DNA of 64,000 bases from Neomonachus schauinslandi (Eukaryota; Chordata; Mammalia; Carnivora; Phocidae): NCBI RefSeq assembly GCF_002201575.2, contig NC_058404.1, forward strand, positions 182,935,847 through 182,999,846, given 5' to 3'. A model generated the notes under the pieces. It was not told the origin of the DNA. It saw nothing but the letters and a program-made list of their open reading frames with translations, and searched no databases. The position numbers and the translations under genes were made by a program. Positions 53,830-64,000 of the stretch are shown here, in pieces. The number at the start of each line of letters is the position of its first letter. Position 1 is the stretch's first letter.

Positions 53830-54165
53830 CCTTTTGTTGACTGGTCTCTCTCCTTGGCTTGCCCTGACTTCTTTGACTGGCTAATACCTACTTATCCTTC
53901 AAAATCCAGCTCAGGCAAGCATTACCCCTCCCGAAAGCCTTCTGGATGAATTGAACATCCTGTTCTGTAGCCACACACCGCCCCCCCCCCCCCGCCCGCA
54001 TAGAATGCATTGCTCTGCATGGTCAAGGTCTCTTGCCTGCTTCCTTCACTGTTAGGGTCAATTCCTTGAGGGTAGGATTTTTATCTCTATAATCCACAAA
54101 GCCTAACCCATGCCTGGTTCCTAATAGGCTCTGAACAAGTGTTTATTGAGTGGATATGGAAAAAT
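53830..54165 (+). mobile_element. L2 LINE 3' end with C13 run
   Basis: CTTATCCTTCAAAATCCAGC TCAGGC, CCCGAAAGCCTTCTGGATGA, CTTGAGGGTAGGATTTTTAT and ATGCCTGGTTCCTAATAGG follow L2 to its terminus. A C13 run lies inside at 53981-53993. Confidence 0.8.
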
Positions 54166-54515
54166 GGCTGAGCAGGTACTATGTGCTGCCCCTCTGGAGC
54201 AACTTACTCTTCCCCAGTGTGCGCTTGCTTTTCTCTCACTCTCTCTCTAATCTAAATTGTATTTCTCCTTTAGTCTTCAGCTACAGCTTCCAGGTCCTCC
54301 TGCCACAGGTGCCTGCCGCACACCATACTTCCCTTTCTTTAAGACACATCTCTCAAGTTATTATTTTTTCCACATTTGTCTTCCTGGCCAGGTGGTCAGC
54401 CCCTTAGGGACAGAAACCTTGTCGGCTGCCCCTTCTAGCCCCTACCGCAGCACTGGGTACTCAGAAGGCATTCAATCAATGCTTGCTTAGTAAACGAGCA
54501 AACAAATGAATGAGT
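54166..54515 (+). mobile_element. Second L2 LINE 3' end
   Basis: TAGGGACAGAAACCTTGTCG, then ACTGGGTACTCAGAAGGCAT TCAATCAATGCTTGC, is an L2 3' terminus. The recognisable part starts at about 54250. Confidence 0.7.
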
Positions 54516-55856
54516 GGGCGATTGTATTTTTGAGTTCCCCAAAGTGAAGCCTTCCGTTTGTAGCTGGGGCTGGGGAGCCAGGAAACGCCAAGAGCACAGA
54601 AGGAAAGAAGGCGCTCACTTCAGAGACCAGCCGTGGACTTGCACTAGCCTGACAGCGAGGCCTCCTTCCCTCTGGGGCTCTGGGTGCTTGTCTCACCGAG
54701 TCCCGGCCCTGTTCCCACTTCCTCCTTGGAGAACTCAGGCCTCTCTCGATGTAGGCAACAGAAATCAAATACACACGGATTAAGCCAAAAGCTGGAATTG
54801 ATTCACTCATAAAAAAAAAAAAAAAATCACAAGAAGGGCAAGGCTCGGGGATTCCTGGAACCAGGAAGTCCAACATAATTGGAACTCTCTCTGCATCTTT
54901 CTCTTCCCCATTTCTCTGCTCCGGTGTATCATTCTCTCAGACCAGCATACTTTATATTCTAAAATCCCCTACTGGTTCTGTTTCTCGGGAGGGCCCTCAC
55001 TAATACAATGCTGATAGAAGTTTCTTGAGAAAACGGATTCCCACTGTCCCCTCCTCGGCCACCTCTAATCCCACCATGCATTTGGGGTGTGGAGAAAGTG
55101 GCAGGAAGCTGTGCAGGCCTGCCCCGTGCTCGGAGGCACCAGCTCTCATCGTTATCTCTTGGATCATGGTGTTGAGACCATCCAGAGGGCACGCGGGGCC
55201 CCGAACCCAGCCAGGGGAGTGCAGAGTTCCTCGGGTCCCGGAACACCTGCTCCACATACCGCAGGAGAACCACTGAGGCTGGCGGGGAAGTCGGGGCTGA
55301 GATGAAAAGGAACAGCTAGCACTCTTTGAAAAGCTCAGCGCATCGGGAAGTAGCAGACGGGTTTAGTCATCCTTAGCAACCCGCCCGGAGCCCACCTCCT
55401 GCCCCCGCGCCCCCCCACCCCCCGAGTGTTACTGCTCTTTAGAGACAGCAGGGGCTGGGGGAGAAGGGAGAACCGAAGCCCACAGAGCAGCCCAGCTGTG
55501 TCACGCCTTCCTCTCTCTCCCCCTTGATTTGCCCGGGGTATTTCCAGATGATGCGAGAAAAATCAAGTCCTTGCCTCAGAGCGGGGCTAGGACCCTGGAT
55601 CCCGCCTAGTTGGCTGGCTGTGCCCTCAGTCAGGTTATTCAGCGTCTTGGAAAAGTGAAATGTGCGTCCTAAGACCGACGCCTTAGACGCATTGCGAGGT
55701 TTATCCAATCAGATGAGGCACGGCAAGGTCTAGCTCAATAGGGGTTGCCCAAAGGCCAGCGGGCGAGGGGGGTGCCTCGGCGTTCTTGTCCCGGAGGGGT
55801 GGCCCGTCTGCACAGAGGGAGCCAGACCACCCAGCGGACTCTTCTTCCCCCCAAAT
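54516..55856. other. Mostly unrecognised, partly GC-rich
   Basis: Holds an A16 run at 54811-54826 and, at about 54962-55012, a short block CTACTGGTTCTGTTTCTCGG that matches the end of the LTR-like family seen at 21.5-22.0 kb. The rest is unique and GC-rich, with opposing frames of about 100 residues but no signature. Confidence 0.5.
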
Positions 55857-56022
55857 GCGGTGGTTCTCCAACTTCAGTGTGTGTGAGAATCGCCTGGAGG
55901 ACTGGTTAAAGTGGGTTGCTGGGGCCCCGCTCCAGAGTTTCGGATTCAGGAGGGCGGGGCGGGGCCTGAGACGCAGCATTCCCAACGAGTTCCCCAGGGA
56001 CCACACTTTGAGAACCGCTCTT
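55857..56022. mobile_element. MER5A-like hAT transposon relic
   Basis: GCGGTGGTTCTCCAACTTCA, GAGAATCGCCTGGAGGACTG, GGGGCCTGAGACGCAGCATT and CACACTTTGAGAACCGCTCT span the element from end to end. The terminal stretches GTGGTTCTC and GAGAACCGC are imperfect inverted repeats. Confidence 0.88.
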
Positions 56023-57234
56023 CTCACGGAGCCGCGAAGGCCCGGCTGGCTGCACGGGAGAGGCACCAGGGAGGTTTATACACCCCTGAGATTCTGACTG
56101 AAGTGGTTTGGGGTGTGCCGTAGGTATCAGCAGTTTCTTAATGCTTCCCACATTCATCCCATGTGCCGCGCATAGAGAACTGGGTTTCCAGCGGCTGTGC
56201 GGGCACCCTGGCAGGGCTCCTGATGTCTGGGTTAGGACACTGGGGTTCTGCCAGTTTAGGCCGCGCATCTTCCCAGAGCGGAAGGGCAGCTCCCACACTC
56301 AGTCGGACATTTTCCTCTCCGGGGTGCCTTCTCTCAGCCTCACCTCCCTTTCTCCACCCCGGTCATCTCCTCTGCCCATGTCAGGGTCCTGTGAGGGCCC
56401 AACCAAAGGCCTCAGCCCCAAGGTCCAGGTCAAGGCTGACTGAGGTGGCAGGTCCTCGCTGACTGGCTTCTGTTTCGGGGTCCAAATCTCTCTCTGCGTG
56501 TTGGGTTTCTGGGGCTGGAGCCCTACCACTGACCGCTGGGTTTCCCTGGACTCCAGGCTCTGACCTGCGTGGGCCCACCTGTCTGTTCCATGCCTCCCTC
56601 TGGGCCTTGCGGGGGTGGGGAGGTGGGGGGGTGGACTCACCCCTTGGAGTTGCCCCAAGGTCTGCTCTCTCTGGGCGCAGCTCCTGCAGCTGGACTTCTG
56701 CTTCCTTTGTGAATCCTGTGATGTTCTAGTCATTCATTTAAAACACCAGAGATAAAGCCTTATATTTAAATTTCAGAAAGGGACCCTCCTTACCCTTTGA
56801 TGTTCACAACACAAATAGATCTTCAAAGGGTATAATACTAACCTCAGCATCTCGGCCCCTTTAAAAAAGAAAAAAAAAAAAAGTGCTCTGTTGCTGAAAT
56901 GCATCATTTCTAATTAGGGCCTTTGCCGGGCTGAGGATGCTGTGGAAATGCCTCTCCCATCACCTCCCTCAATTCTCCCCACCCTGGTTTGCCCCCCCAT
57001 TGCACCTTCAGTCTGGTCCCCCCACTCTCTGTCCCCAGCCTCTCCTTTCATGAGACCCACTCACTCTGATGACACAGCAGCTAGGATCATCAGAAAGCAC
57101 AGGCAACTTCCCACCCCCCGCCCCCCACCAAGGATGGAGGTAGGTGGGGTATTTCTTCTCATTTCTGATATATTTCTAGATCTCAGCTGGGACCTTTCTC
57201 CCCTGCCTGGGACATCTCCAGACCCGGTTCACCT
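56023..57234. other. GC-rich, repeat-poor region
   Basis: Contains a G-quadruplex-type stretch at 56611-56634 (G5, G4 and G7 runs) and an A-rich run at about 56866-56882. Opposing frames of up to 144 residues have no signature. Confidence 0.5.
56611..56634 (+). repeat. G-quadruplex-type tract
   Basis: Runs of 5, 4, 2 and 7 G separated by one or two bases; the last run can itself supply two G-tracts. Confidence 0.7.
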
Positions 57235-57640
57235 CCTGTATTAATCAGGACATGGTAGGCGATGCTGCTGTAACAGGCGCATCCCTCAAATCTCAGAGGT
57301 TTACCCCCCCAAAAGGGTTTCTTCTTCCTTAGGTTAAATCTAGGCTGGGCATTCCTCCTCCATCTTGAAGCTGCCCTGTCTTGAAACCATGGTCTCCTAA
57401 GTAGCCATGTCACCGCATGAGAGAAAGCGAGGGATGGAGGAGGCACACGGCTCTTAACTGCTTGGGCCAGTAAGTGACACACGTCATCTCTGCTCCCAGT
57501 CCTCTGGCCCGAAGTAGACGTGTGGCCCCAAGCTGACTGTAGGAAGCACGTGGAATTTTGGGTGAGCACTAACTGCCACATCGTCCCTTCCCAGGTGAAG
57601 TGGCTCAGGGAATGTACACTGTTTTCATGATGGTGCCTTG
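57235..57640 (+). mobile_element. Ancient interspersed repeat, name uncertain
   Basis: GTATTAATCAGGACATGGTA GGCGATGCTGCTG begins a block resembling the families at 30.5 and 39.4 kb. Divergence is high. Confidence 0.45.
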
Positions 57641-57854
57641 GATTTCCCAGTAAGACCAGTCCAGGGTACGGAGGGGGTGCTATTAATTCTGCACTTAACT
57701 TCCAGATCCATGCTCTGTCCTTCTGGGACTTGGAATCTCCTGGATCCTTCTGCTCTTGGACTCCCAACTGGGTTCAGTCAGTGGAAAATGAACACTGGGA
57801 GGTCAGCAGCAGCAATGGGAAGTTACCAGCAGGAAATCAGGAGGTTGGAGGAAA

Positions 57855-58075
57855 GAAAGCGCTTTTCCCATACTGACATATTGAATCCTCATGACAACCC
57901 TTGAGGCAGATTCTACTGTTTCCCCCAATTTTCAGATAAAGAAACCAAGAAACAGAGAGGATAAGTAACTTGCCTGAGAACACACACCTCTAAATGGTCA
58001 CATTTGGATTTGAACCCAGGGAGTCTAGCTCAAGAGTCCTTGCTCTTAGCATCTGTCCTGCTATGCCACATTCCA
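57855..58075 (-). mobile_element. MIR SINE relic
   Basis: TGAATCCTCATGACAACCCT TGAGG, CAGAGAGGATAAGTAACTTG and GGATTTGAACCCAGGGAGTC are the complement of MIR. Confidence 0.9.
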
Positions 58076-58304
58076 ACCCACTTGTGGGAACCATGAACCC
58101 CACCCCCCCACATAGGTCTGTGGGCTTGCCAAGTGTCCCTTCAGCCTTCAGCTCCTGGTTTCAGTGATTCCTCCGGCTCCCAGACCCCCCAGCATCTAGG
58201 TGCCTCTGGGCTCTGTCCACTGTGAGGACTCTGCTTATCCTATGATTAAATAATGTCTTCTTTCTTTTCTTCTCTCTCTCTTTTAGCTCCCTAGTTCAGC
58301 AAAG
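58076..58304. other. No recognised gene
   Basis: Unrecognised sequence; no supported feature. Confidence 0.5.
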
Positions 58305-58765
58305 TATTGCCCTTTTTTGTGGGTTTGTGTTCCCCAACAAGACACGTTGAAGTCCTAACCCCCAGTATCTCAGAATGTGCTTTTATTTGGAAATGGGGGT
58401 GGGGCGGGCTACACATATAATTAGGTAAGATGAGGTCCTACAGGAGAAGGGATATGACTGGTGTTTTTGGCAGAAGAGGGGAGTTTGGACACAGATGTAG
58501 AGGGACAACACCATGGGAGACAGAGGCAGACACTGTAGGGGTCTGGGATGCCTCTACAAGCCAGGGAATGCCAAAGATTAGCCACAGCCACTGGGCGCTA
58601 GGTGAGAAGCAAGGGATGGGTGCTCCCTCCCAGCCTCCAGAGGGAGCTGACCCTGCTGATGCTTTGATTTTGGACGTCTAACCTCCAGAACCACGGACAA
58701 CAAGTTGCGGTTGTTTGAAGCCACCCAGTTAGTGACACTTTGTTACAGCAGCCCTGGAGAAGGAC
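58305..58765 (+). mobile_element. MLT1-type LTR, near complete
   Basis: GGTTTGTGTTCCCCAACAAG, GAAGTCCTAACCCCCAGTAT, TTGATTTTGGACGTCTAACC and GCCACCCAGTTAGTGACACT run from LTR start to end. Solitary LTR. Confidence 0.9.
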
Positions 58766-59404
58766 CCACCTCTGTCGCCATGGCAACCACCTCTGTCCCC
58801 ATCCCCACCACTGCCCTGTCTCACACCAGCACTGCAGCCCCACTGGATTCCTTGCCCCTCCAGTCGGGACTCCAGGTAAGGTCCTGCCTTAAGGCCTTTG
58901 CACTCACTGTGCCCTCCTCCTGGGGTGATTTCCCTCAGACGTTCACATGGCTCCTTCCTTCATAATACATTCTTAGGCAGGGGAGAAAGGCTCAAAGAAC
59001 ACTACTCATACTTCAGGTCCTCTGGTCCTCAGGGAGATTACTAAAATCTGCCCCATATTGTAAAAAACACCAAAAATCTTAACAAATATTCACTAGAAGA
59101 AGACACCAGGCAAAGACATTGCTGAAGGACGGACGTTCTAGAGTTAGCTGAAACTGGCTTTCCCACCCTGGATCTTCTGGATCATCTGTTCCACTGCTCC
59201 GTGTCAGAAATCAACTGTCTAAAGTAGAAACAACAACGTGTCTGTCAGAAAAGTCTTTGGCTTCCAAAATTCGTAGAGAAGCCAATAATGAATGCCTTGG
59301 GACGTTTAGCAAACACAAAGCCCTGAAGAAACTGACTGACTTGTTAAGCATGATAACAAGAGAGCACGACTGAAGATGAGGAATCAAGTCAAGAAGAGAC
59401 CAAC
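58766..59404. other. L2 fragment and unrecognised sequence
   Basis: At 58866-58970, CTTAAGGCCTTTGCACTCAC TGTGCCC and ACGTTCACATGGCTCCTTCC are an L2 3' block on the plus strand. The rest to 59404 is unrecognised. Confidence 0.55.
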
Positions 59405-60215
59405 ACTAGGCAAATAGAAACCACCTCATCATACCCATGAGGATGGCTACCACCAAAACAAAAAACAAAACAAAACAAAAAAACCCAGCAAATAAGTGTT
59501 AGCGAGGATGTGGAGAAATTGGGACACTTGTGCACTGTTGGTGGGAATATAAAATGGTGTAGCCACTCTGACAAACAGTATGGAGGTGGCTCCAGGAAGT
59601 AGAATTAGTGTGTGACCCAGCAATTCTACTTCTGGGTATATACCAAAAAGAAGGAAAAGCAGGGTCTTGAAGAGATATTTGTACACCTACGTTCATACAG
59701 CATTATCCTAAATGCTAAGAGCTAACATAACCTTCAATAGCTATATTATATTTTAGCTCTAAAGTAGCTCAAAGCAACCCAACCACAGATAAATGGATAA
59801 ACAAAATGTGGTATACACCCACAATGGAATGTTATTCAGCCTTAAATAAGAGAGACAGTCTGACATCTGCTCCAACATGGATAGGCCCTGAAGACACGAT
59901 GCTCAGTGAAATAAGCTAAGCACAAGAAGAGAGACTGTATGATGCTGCTTCCCTGAAACACCTAGAGCAGGCACATGCATGGAGGCCAAAGGCAGAACGC
60001 GGGTGGCCAGGGACTGGGGCGTACAGGGAGCTACTGTTTCATGGGTATCTTTTCAGTTTCACAAGATGAAAAGAATTCTGGAGGTTGGCTGCCCAGCAAT
60101 ATGGGTGTATTTAACTAGTGAATTCTATACTTAAAAATGGTTAAGACGGTCCATTTTATGTGATGTACATTTTACCAAACTGAAAATTTTGTTTAATTAA
60201 AAGAAGAAATAAAGA
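59405..60215 (+). mobile_element. Old L1 LINE 3' region
   Basis: GAGGATGTGGAGAAATTGGG, ATGGTGTAGCCACTCTGACA, TATACCAAAAAGAAGGAAAA, AATGGATAAACAAAATGTGG and ACTTAAAAATGGTTAAGACG run through an old L1 3' region to its end. No frame is intact, so it is a fossil. Confidence 0.92.
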
Positions 60216-60499
60216 CTGATGCACCTGTGCACATGAGAGAGAGAGACAGAGAGATGGAGAGTGGAAGTCGGGGTCCTTTGTTCAGCCTGGTCGGCAAGCA
60301 GCACAGAATGGTGTCTCTGGGGCCTATCCCTTCAGTGTGTTCTGAGGGACGCAGGCCTTGAAAGAGAGAGAGGTGTAAATGAGGTAGACCTCCCCCCTCA
60401 ACCTACAGTCCTTCAAAGCCTAAGGCCTGCTCTAGACTACAAATGCCCTGCTTAAGATAGAGAAATAAATGCACGGCTCTTTTTGGGTTGTTTTTCTTT
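60216..60499. other. No recognised gene; GA-rich patch
   Basis: A GA-rich run lies at about 60234-60260. Otherwise unrecognised. Confidence 0.5.
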
Positions 60500-60780
60500 G
60501 GAATCATATTTTTTGAATAGGTAAGACATGCATATTGTCCCACCTTCAAAAAATATCCCAGGGCATATGGTGTACACGTAAATTTCCCTTCTACCTTGGC
60601 TTCGTGTTTCTCTTCTTAAAAAAGCAACCACGGCTTTGTGTCCTTTCAGATTTATTCCCCTGTCCCCCTTTAGTTTTGACCCGAATAGTAGTATTCTAAG
60701 CCCATTATTCTGTCTCTTGCTTTACCCTAACGGTATATCCTGGAGATGCTACCTACCCATGTAGGTAAATGGGCTTCCCT
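60500..60780 (-). mobile_element. Old L1-like region, name uncertain
   Basis: AAGCAACCACGGCTTTGTGT CCTTTCAG and CTGTCTCTTGCTTTACCCTA with ATCCTGGAGATGCTACCTAC resemble a common old L1-type sequence. Strand is a best guess. Confidence 0.4.
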
Positions 60781-60980
60781 TTCTCCTCTTTCCCCTGGAG
60801 AGAATATATTTATGAACTGACATAAAAGGGACCATAGAGAGCCTGTGGCCTGACACCCACCTTCAGAATGACCAGCTTTAGAAAATCACCACCACTTCTC
60901 CCTCCCACTGTTTATTATATTTTTAATTTCAAACAGAACTAGGGGGGCTAGTACAAGGAGGGGCGAATTAACTAGTGAAT

Positions 60981-61012
60981 TCTAGTTATATATAGATATA
61001 TATATAACTAGA
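60981..61012. repeat. AT-rich palindrome, 14-bp arms
   Basis: Left arm 60981-60994 and right arm 60999-61012 are exact reverse complements around the loop GATA. It lies seven bases before a longer palindrome. Confidence 0.95.
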
Positions 61013-61017
61013 TATAT

Positions 61018-61067
61018 ATGGGTATATGGGATATATATATAGATATATATATATCCCATATACCCAT
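61018..61067. repeat. AT-rich palindrome, 23-bp arms
   Basis: Left arm 61018-61040 and right arm 61045-61067 are exact reverse complements around the loop AGAT. The arm contains GGGTATATGGG, so it is not merely a TA run. Such sequences can extrude cruciforms and are unstable. Confidence 0.97.
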
Positions 61068-62090
61068 CACCCAGATGCAATCATTATCAAGATTCTGCAA
61101 CACTGACTTTATCTTTATCCTTTTAAACTTGCTCTTTGTTTTTTTGTTCTTGGCTGATGTATTCCGAAGCCAACCCCGGGCATCAGGTAGTTTTTTACAC
61201 ACCTACCCTCTTCACTGTGCAGCTCTGAAACATGTCCACGCTGTGTCATATAACCACAAGTTTGTGCCTGTGCCTAGTAAAATTAACAGTAATTCTCTGA
61301 TATTGTTTTATGCCCAGTCTAGAAGCGAATTTCCCCAATTCTTGCAAAAGTGTCCCTTTTCTAATTGGTTTGTTCAAGAAGAGAAGATCCATATGTTTGG
61401 TTGTTATGTCTCTTCATTCTCCCTTTTTTTTTTTTTTAAAGATTTTATTTATTTATTTGTGAGAGAGAGAGAAACATGAGCAGGGGAAGGGGCAGAGGGA
61501 GAGGGAGAAGCAGATTCTCTGCGGAGCAGGGAGCCCAATGTGGGGCTCGATCCCAGGACCGTGGCACCATGACCTGAGCCGAAGGCAGATGCTTAACCGA
61601 CTGAGCCACCCAGGCGCCCGTCTTTATTCTCTTTTAATCTTGAATACTCCTACCTCCATCTTTATTTCACACTGCTAACTTGCAGAAATTGGGTCAGTAG
61701 TCCTGTAAAATGACCTACTTTCTGGATTTGTCTCTTTGGCTCTTTGTGGTCTCACGGAAGTCGTTTTGCTTGTTCCCTGGTTCTTCTCTCATCCCTGTAA
61801 ATGAAAGTTGGCTCCAGGGACACAGTTGGCGTCTGGGGCAGGAACACCTCCGGGGTAGTGCAAGCTGCCTTTTGCAACACTTCAGGAAACACATGACGTC
61901 CTACTTTCTGTGGCTCTCAGATGGATCCTTGTTCAGGTAGCACAGCCTGATCCCCCCATGGTCAAGTGCCCCATCAGTCTCTCATCTAATGAGATCATCC
62001 ATTGGTGATCATTGTCTGAATCAATTACTTCCCTAGGAGTTACAAAATGATGATTCTCTCATTCTCTCCTTCCTTGCACATGTGTCAGGC
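61050..62090. mobile_element. Old L1-type 3' region, split by a Can-SINE
   Basis: ATACCCATCACCCAGATGCA, then TATGTTTGGTTGTTATGTCT, after the SINE CTTTTAATCTTGAATACTCC, TACTTTCTGGATTTGTCTCT and TCATCCATTGGTGATCATTG belong to the same old family as 27990-28960. Orientation not decided. Confidence 0.65.
61425..61620 (-). mobile_element. Can-SINE, full length
   Basis: Minus-strand copy with head complement GACTGAGCCACCCAGGCGCC and T-rich left end. The flanks 61411-61424 and 61621-61634 match at about 11 of 14 as a decayed target-site duplication. Confidence 0.96.
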
Positions 62091-63039
62091 TGCGTTCTTC
62101 TGCCTATTGTTAAGGAGCCAGAGAACCCCTCTTATCCACAAGTCTTGATCTGAATGACTTGCGGCTGTTTCTAAAACTCACATTCACACCTACAAGACCT
62201 CATTTCTCAAATGTGGAAAAAATTCCAAAAACTCGGCCTTCAACTCAGAAAGCAAGCCTGAGAGGGGAATTCTAAAAATTATTTTCCCAGGGTGGCATTG
62301 CTAGTATAATTACATGGCTGTCCAAGGTACCTGATCATTTGGGTTTATAGCTTCTGAAAGTTCTGCTTAAACCAGAAATCAATCACACTGTTTACTACCA
62401 CACCCACACCCACACTCACACCTCCACACACACGGATATTGCAAAACTAGATCAAGAATTAAATCCTAATGCAGGATTTCCTGTGTGCAATGTTCTTTCA
62501 GAAACCTATGTTCCTGGTTCCTGCCCTGGAGCACCCACTTTGAGAGAGGCCAGGTCAGGGTGGTGACATAACCACCTGCTAAGAGTTCTGGGAAGATATC
62601 GGTCGGGAACAAGACACCCCCTGAAGTTCAAAAAGGAACCTAAGAACGAGGCTTTGAGGAAATTCGTATTTCCTCTTGCTCATAACCTTTCCTAGGTTTG
62701 TCAGAGAACGTTCTCGGGTCTTCCTCTCCTACCTGCTGTCAGATGGATGAGAGTAATTGTCCAAGGATCACCTTTGGCTGCAAGGAAACAGATTTCAGAA
62801 TGTCCCTGCTGTGGATGGCCTCACTTCTGTTTGTCTACTTGACACTTGTTTGCTCATCTCTTGAACTGCTTGCTTGGGATTAGCCCAACTGAAGGGAAAG
62901 TGTCATTTTATTTTTACTTGGGTTTAAAGAAATCAATCTCCAAAACAAATCAATTCCAAAACCAGTAAAATCAGAGACTGTGAGAGCTGGAAAGGGATGC
63001 GGGACATCTAGGCCATCGGACTCAGAACTTTTGTGCTAA
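62091..63039. other. Mostly unrecognised, with a CA-rich patch
   Basis: CA-rich stretch at about 62397-62437. Otherwise unique-looking; no exon or RNA gene seen. Confidence 0.5.
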
Positions 63040-63185
63040 AAGGCATCTTAGAGAGTTTGAAATCAATTCTCTGTTTATAGCTGTGGGACACGGAGGCCCA
63101 GAGGGATGGAGTGACTTTCCCAGGATCCCGTAGCAAAGTTGAAACCTGAAGCCAGGTCTCCCCACTAGATGGTGAGGTCCCCTTC
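63040..63185 (-). mobile_element. MIR-like SINE relic
   Basis: GTGGGACACGGAGGCCCAGA GGGATGG and CCCAGGATCCCGTAGCAAAG fit a diverged complement of MIR. The CTCF-like CCACTAGATGGTGA at 63162-63175 lies in it, but departs from the consensus at one or two positions. Confidence 0.6.
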
Positions 63186-63559
63186 CCCACATCTGACACG
63201 TGAGGAGAAAGAGATCTGGAGGGGATCATGTCATTTGTCCAAGGTCAAAGAGTTAGGGAGGCACTAGGAGCCTGCTCTCTGCCAGGTACTCTGCTAGGCA
63301 TGTAATTACACCATACTGCTTCCGGAATGAGTAAATGTGTCCTTAGTACCATTCTTCATGTGCCATGCAGCTGCTTCCCACAGAGAAGCTCATTAGATGT
63401 AAATATTCAGCATTTTGTCATTGCAGCTTATTTATCTTCTAATGGGTAAAATGCACTCACTGTGCTTTTTAAGGAAAATTTTGCCTCTATAAAAATATCC
63501 TCCAGATGAAACAACAATCCTAGATTCTCCAAAGTATGCCATTTCCTTCCTGGGAGAAG
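63186..63559. other. No recognised gene
   Basis: Short MIR/L2-like words (GCCAGGTACTCTGCTAGGCA) near 63282 but nothing firm. Confidence 0.5.
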
Positions 63560-63690
63560 TAGGAGTGTGGAACTGGGAGTCTAGAGGCCTAAGTTCTAGA
63601 CCTGGCCCTTCACCCCCAGCCGAGTGACCTTGGCCAAGTCCCCAGATGCCTCCTATGTAGAGCAAGGAGGTTGGATTAGTTTAGTGGTTC
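63560..63690 (+). mobile_element. MIR-like SINE relic
   Basis: CTAGACCTGGCCCTTCACCC and GCCGAGTGACCTTGGCCAAG with GCAAGGAGGTTGGATTAG follow a MIR-type element. Confidence 0.6.
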
Positions 63691-64000
63691 CCAACTGTGT
63701 TTACACCAAAAGCCTCTGCTTAGAAAGATTCCTTCAAACACTGTGCTCTTGATGAATAAGTTGTCTCTCCACTTTGTAAAAGTTACACTTAGATCCATAA
63801 CTATAATAGCTTTTAGTCAGAATAATATACCATAAGAAGGAGAGATGACTCCAGCCCCTAATAGTGCACATTAACATTTAGTCTGCATGGTTTTGTCATT
63901 GCTAAATGGATGATTTCTTTCAGGCTCTCAGAATATTGAGAGCAGTTCTGAGATCTCCATTCCTACCTTGATGGAACATTGCTAACCCATTCCAAGAAGT
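63691..64000. other. No recognised gene
   Basis: GTGGTTCCCAACTGTGTTTA just before may be the start of a MER5-type relic. The rest to the window end is unrecognised. Confidence 0.45.

Noticed and set aside
57183..57767. 194-residue minus-strand frame
   Set aside because: It runs through an old dispersed repeat and has no family signature.
60111..60984. 17-base match TTAACTAGTGAATTCTA at 60111 and 60968, resembling a cloning polylinker
   Set aside because: The first copy is part of an L1 3' end, which naturally carries a similar sequence, and no further vector sequence flanks either copy.
63162..63175. Third CTCF-like motif CCACTAGATGGTGA
   Set aside because: It misses the consensus at one or two positions and lies inside a MIR-like relic; kept only as a note.
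1..64000. Endogenous retrovirus with internal genes, CRISPR array, operon or toxin system
   Set aside because: Only solitary MLT1-type LTR relics were seen; no gag, pol or env-like frame, no regularly spaced repeats with spacers and no bacterial-type gene layout.

Overview
This is a stretch of mammalian nuclear DNA from a carnivoran. The main evidence is fourteen copies or fragments of the tRNA-derived Can-SINE. Each full copy has a tRNA-like head with A and B boxes, a CT-rich body, an (AAATAA)n/A-rich tail and, usually, flanking target-site duplications. The copies resemble the SINE type common in arctoid carnivorans (bears, seals, weasels). The younger dog-type head is not seen, so an arctoid, perhaps a bear or seal, fits better than a dog; this rests on memory of the subfamilies. 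Much older mammalian repeats fill most of the rest: MIR, L2, MLT1-type LTRs, MER5-type DNA transposon relics and old L1 3' ends.

I found no protein-coding gene, rRNA or functional tRNA gene that I can support. Open frames on both strands are short, lack family signatures and often run through repeats. The window reads as intergenic or intronic. No bacterial-style operon, CRISPR array or phage is present, and I found no undescribed enzymatic system.

Layout: 0-2.1 kb holds a CpG island lying between two inverted copies of a roughly 395-bp unit. From 2.9 to 18 kb there is a mosaic of MIR, L2, L1 and MER5 relics with two Can-SINEs. From 18 to 28 kb there are two more SINEs, AT-rich tracts, a short T-rich insert with a perfect 22-bp duplication, and a strong CTCF-like motif at 23,684. 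From 28 to 33 kb lie L1 relics and MLT1 LTRs. At 33.9-35.5 kb is the best repeat-poor block, with a second CTCF-like motif in the opposite orientation. From 36 to 44 kb there are many MIR, L2 and MLT1 copies, some nested. From 44.8 to 47 kb the sequence is GC-rich and mostly repeat-free. From 47.4 to 53.1 kb there is a Z-DNA-type CG/CA tract, six Can-SINEs within 4.8 kb and a GAAA microsatellite carrying a 10-base assembly gap. From 53 to 64 kb there are L2, MIR, MLT1 and L1 relics and two adjacent AT-rich palindromes near 61.0 kb.

The most useful leads are regulatory or structural: the CpG island and its inverted flanks, the convergent pair of CTCF-like motifs, the repeat-poor blocks, the palindromes and the apparent tail-only insertion. 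Repeat boundaries are by eye and usually good to about 10-30 bases. Target-site duplications and palindromes were checked base by base.
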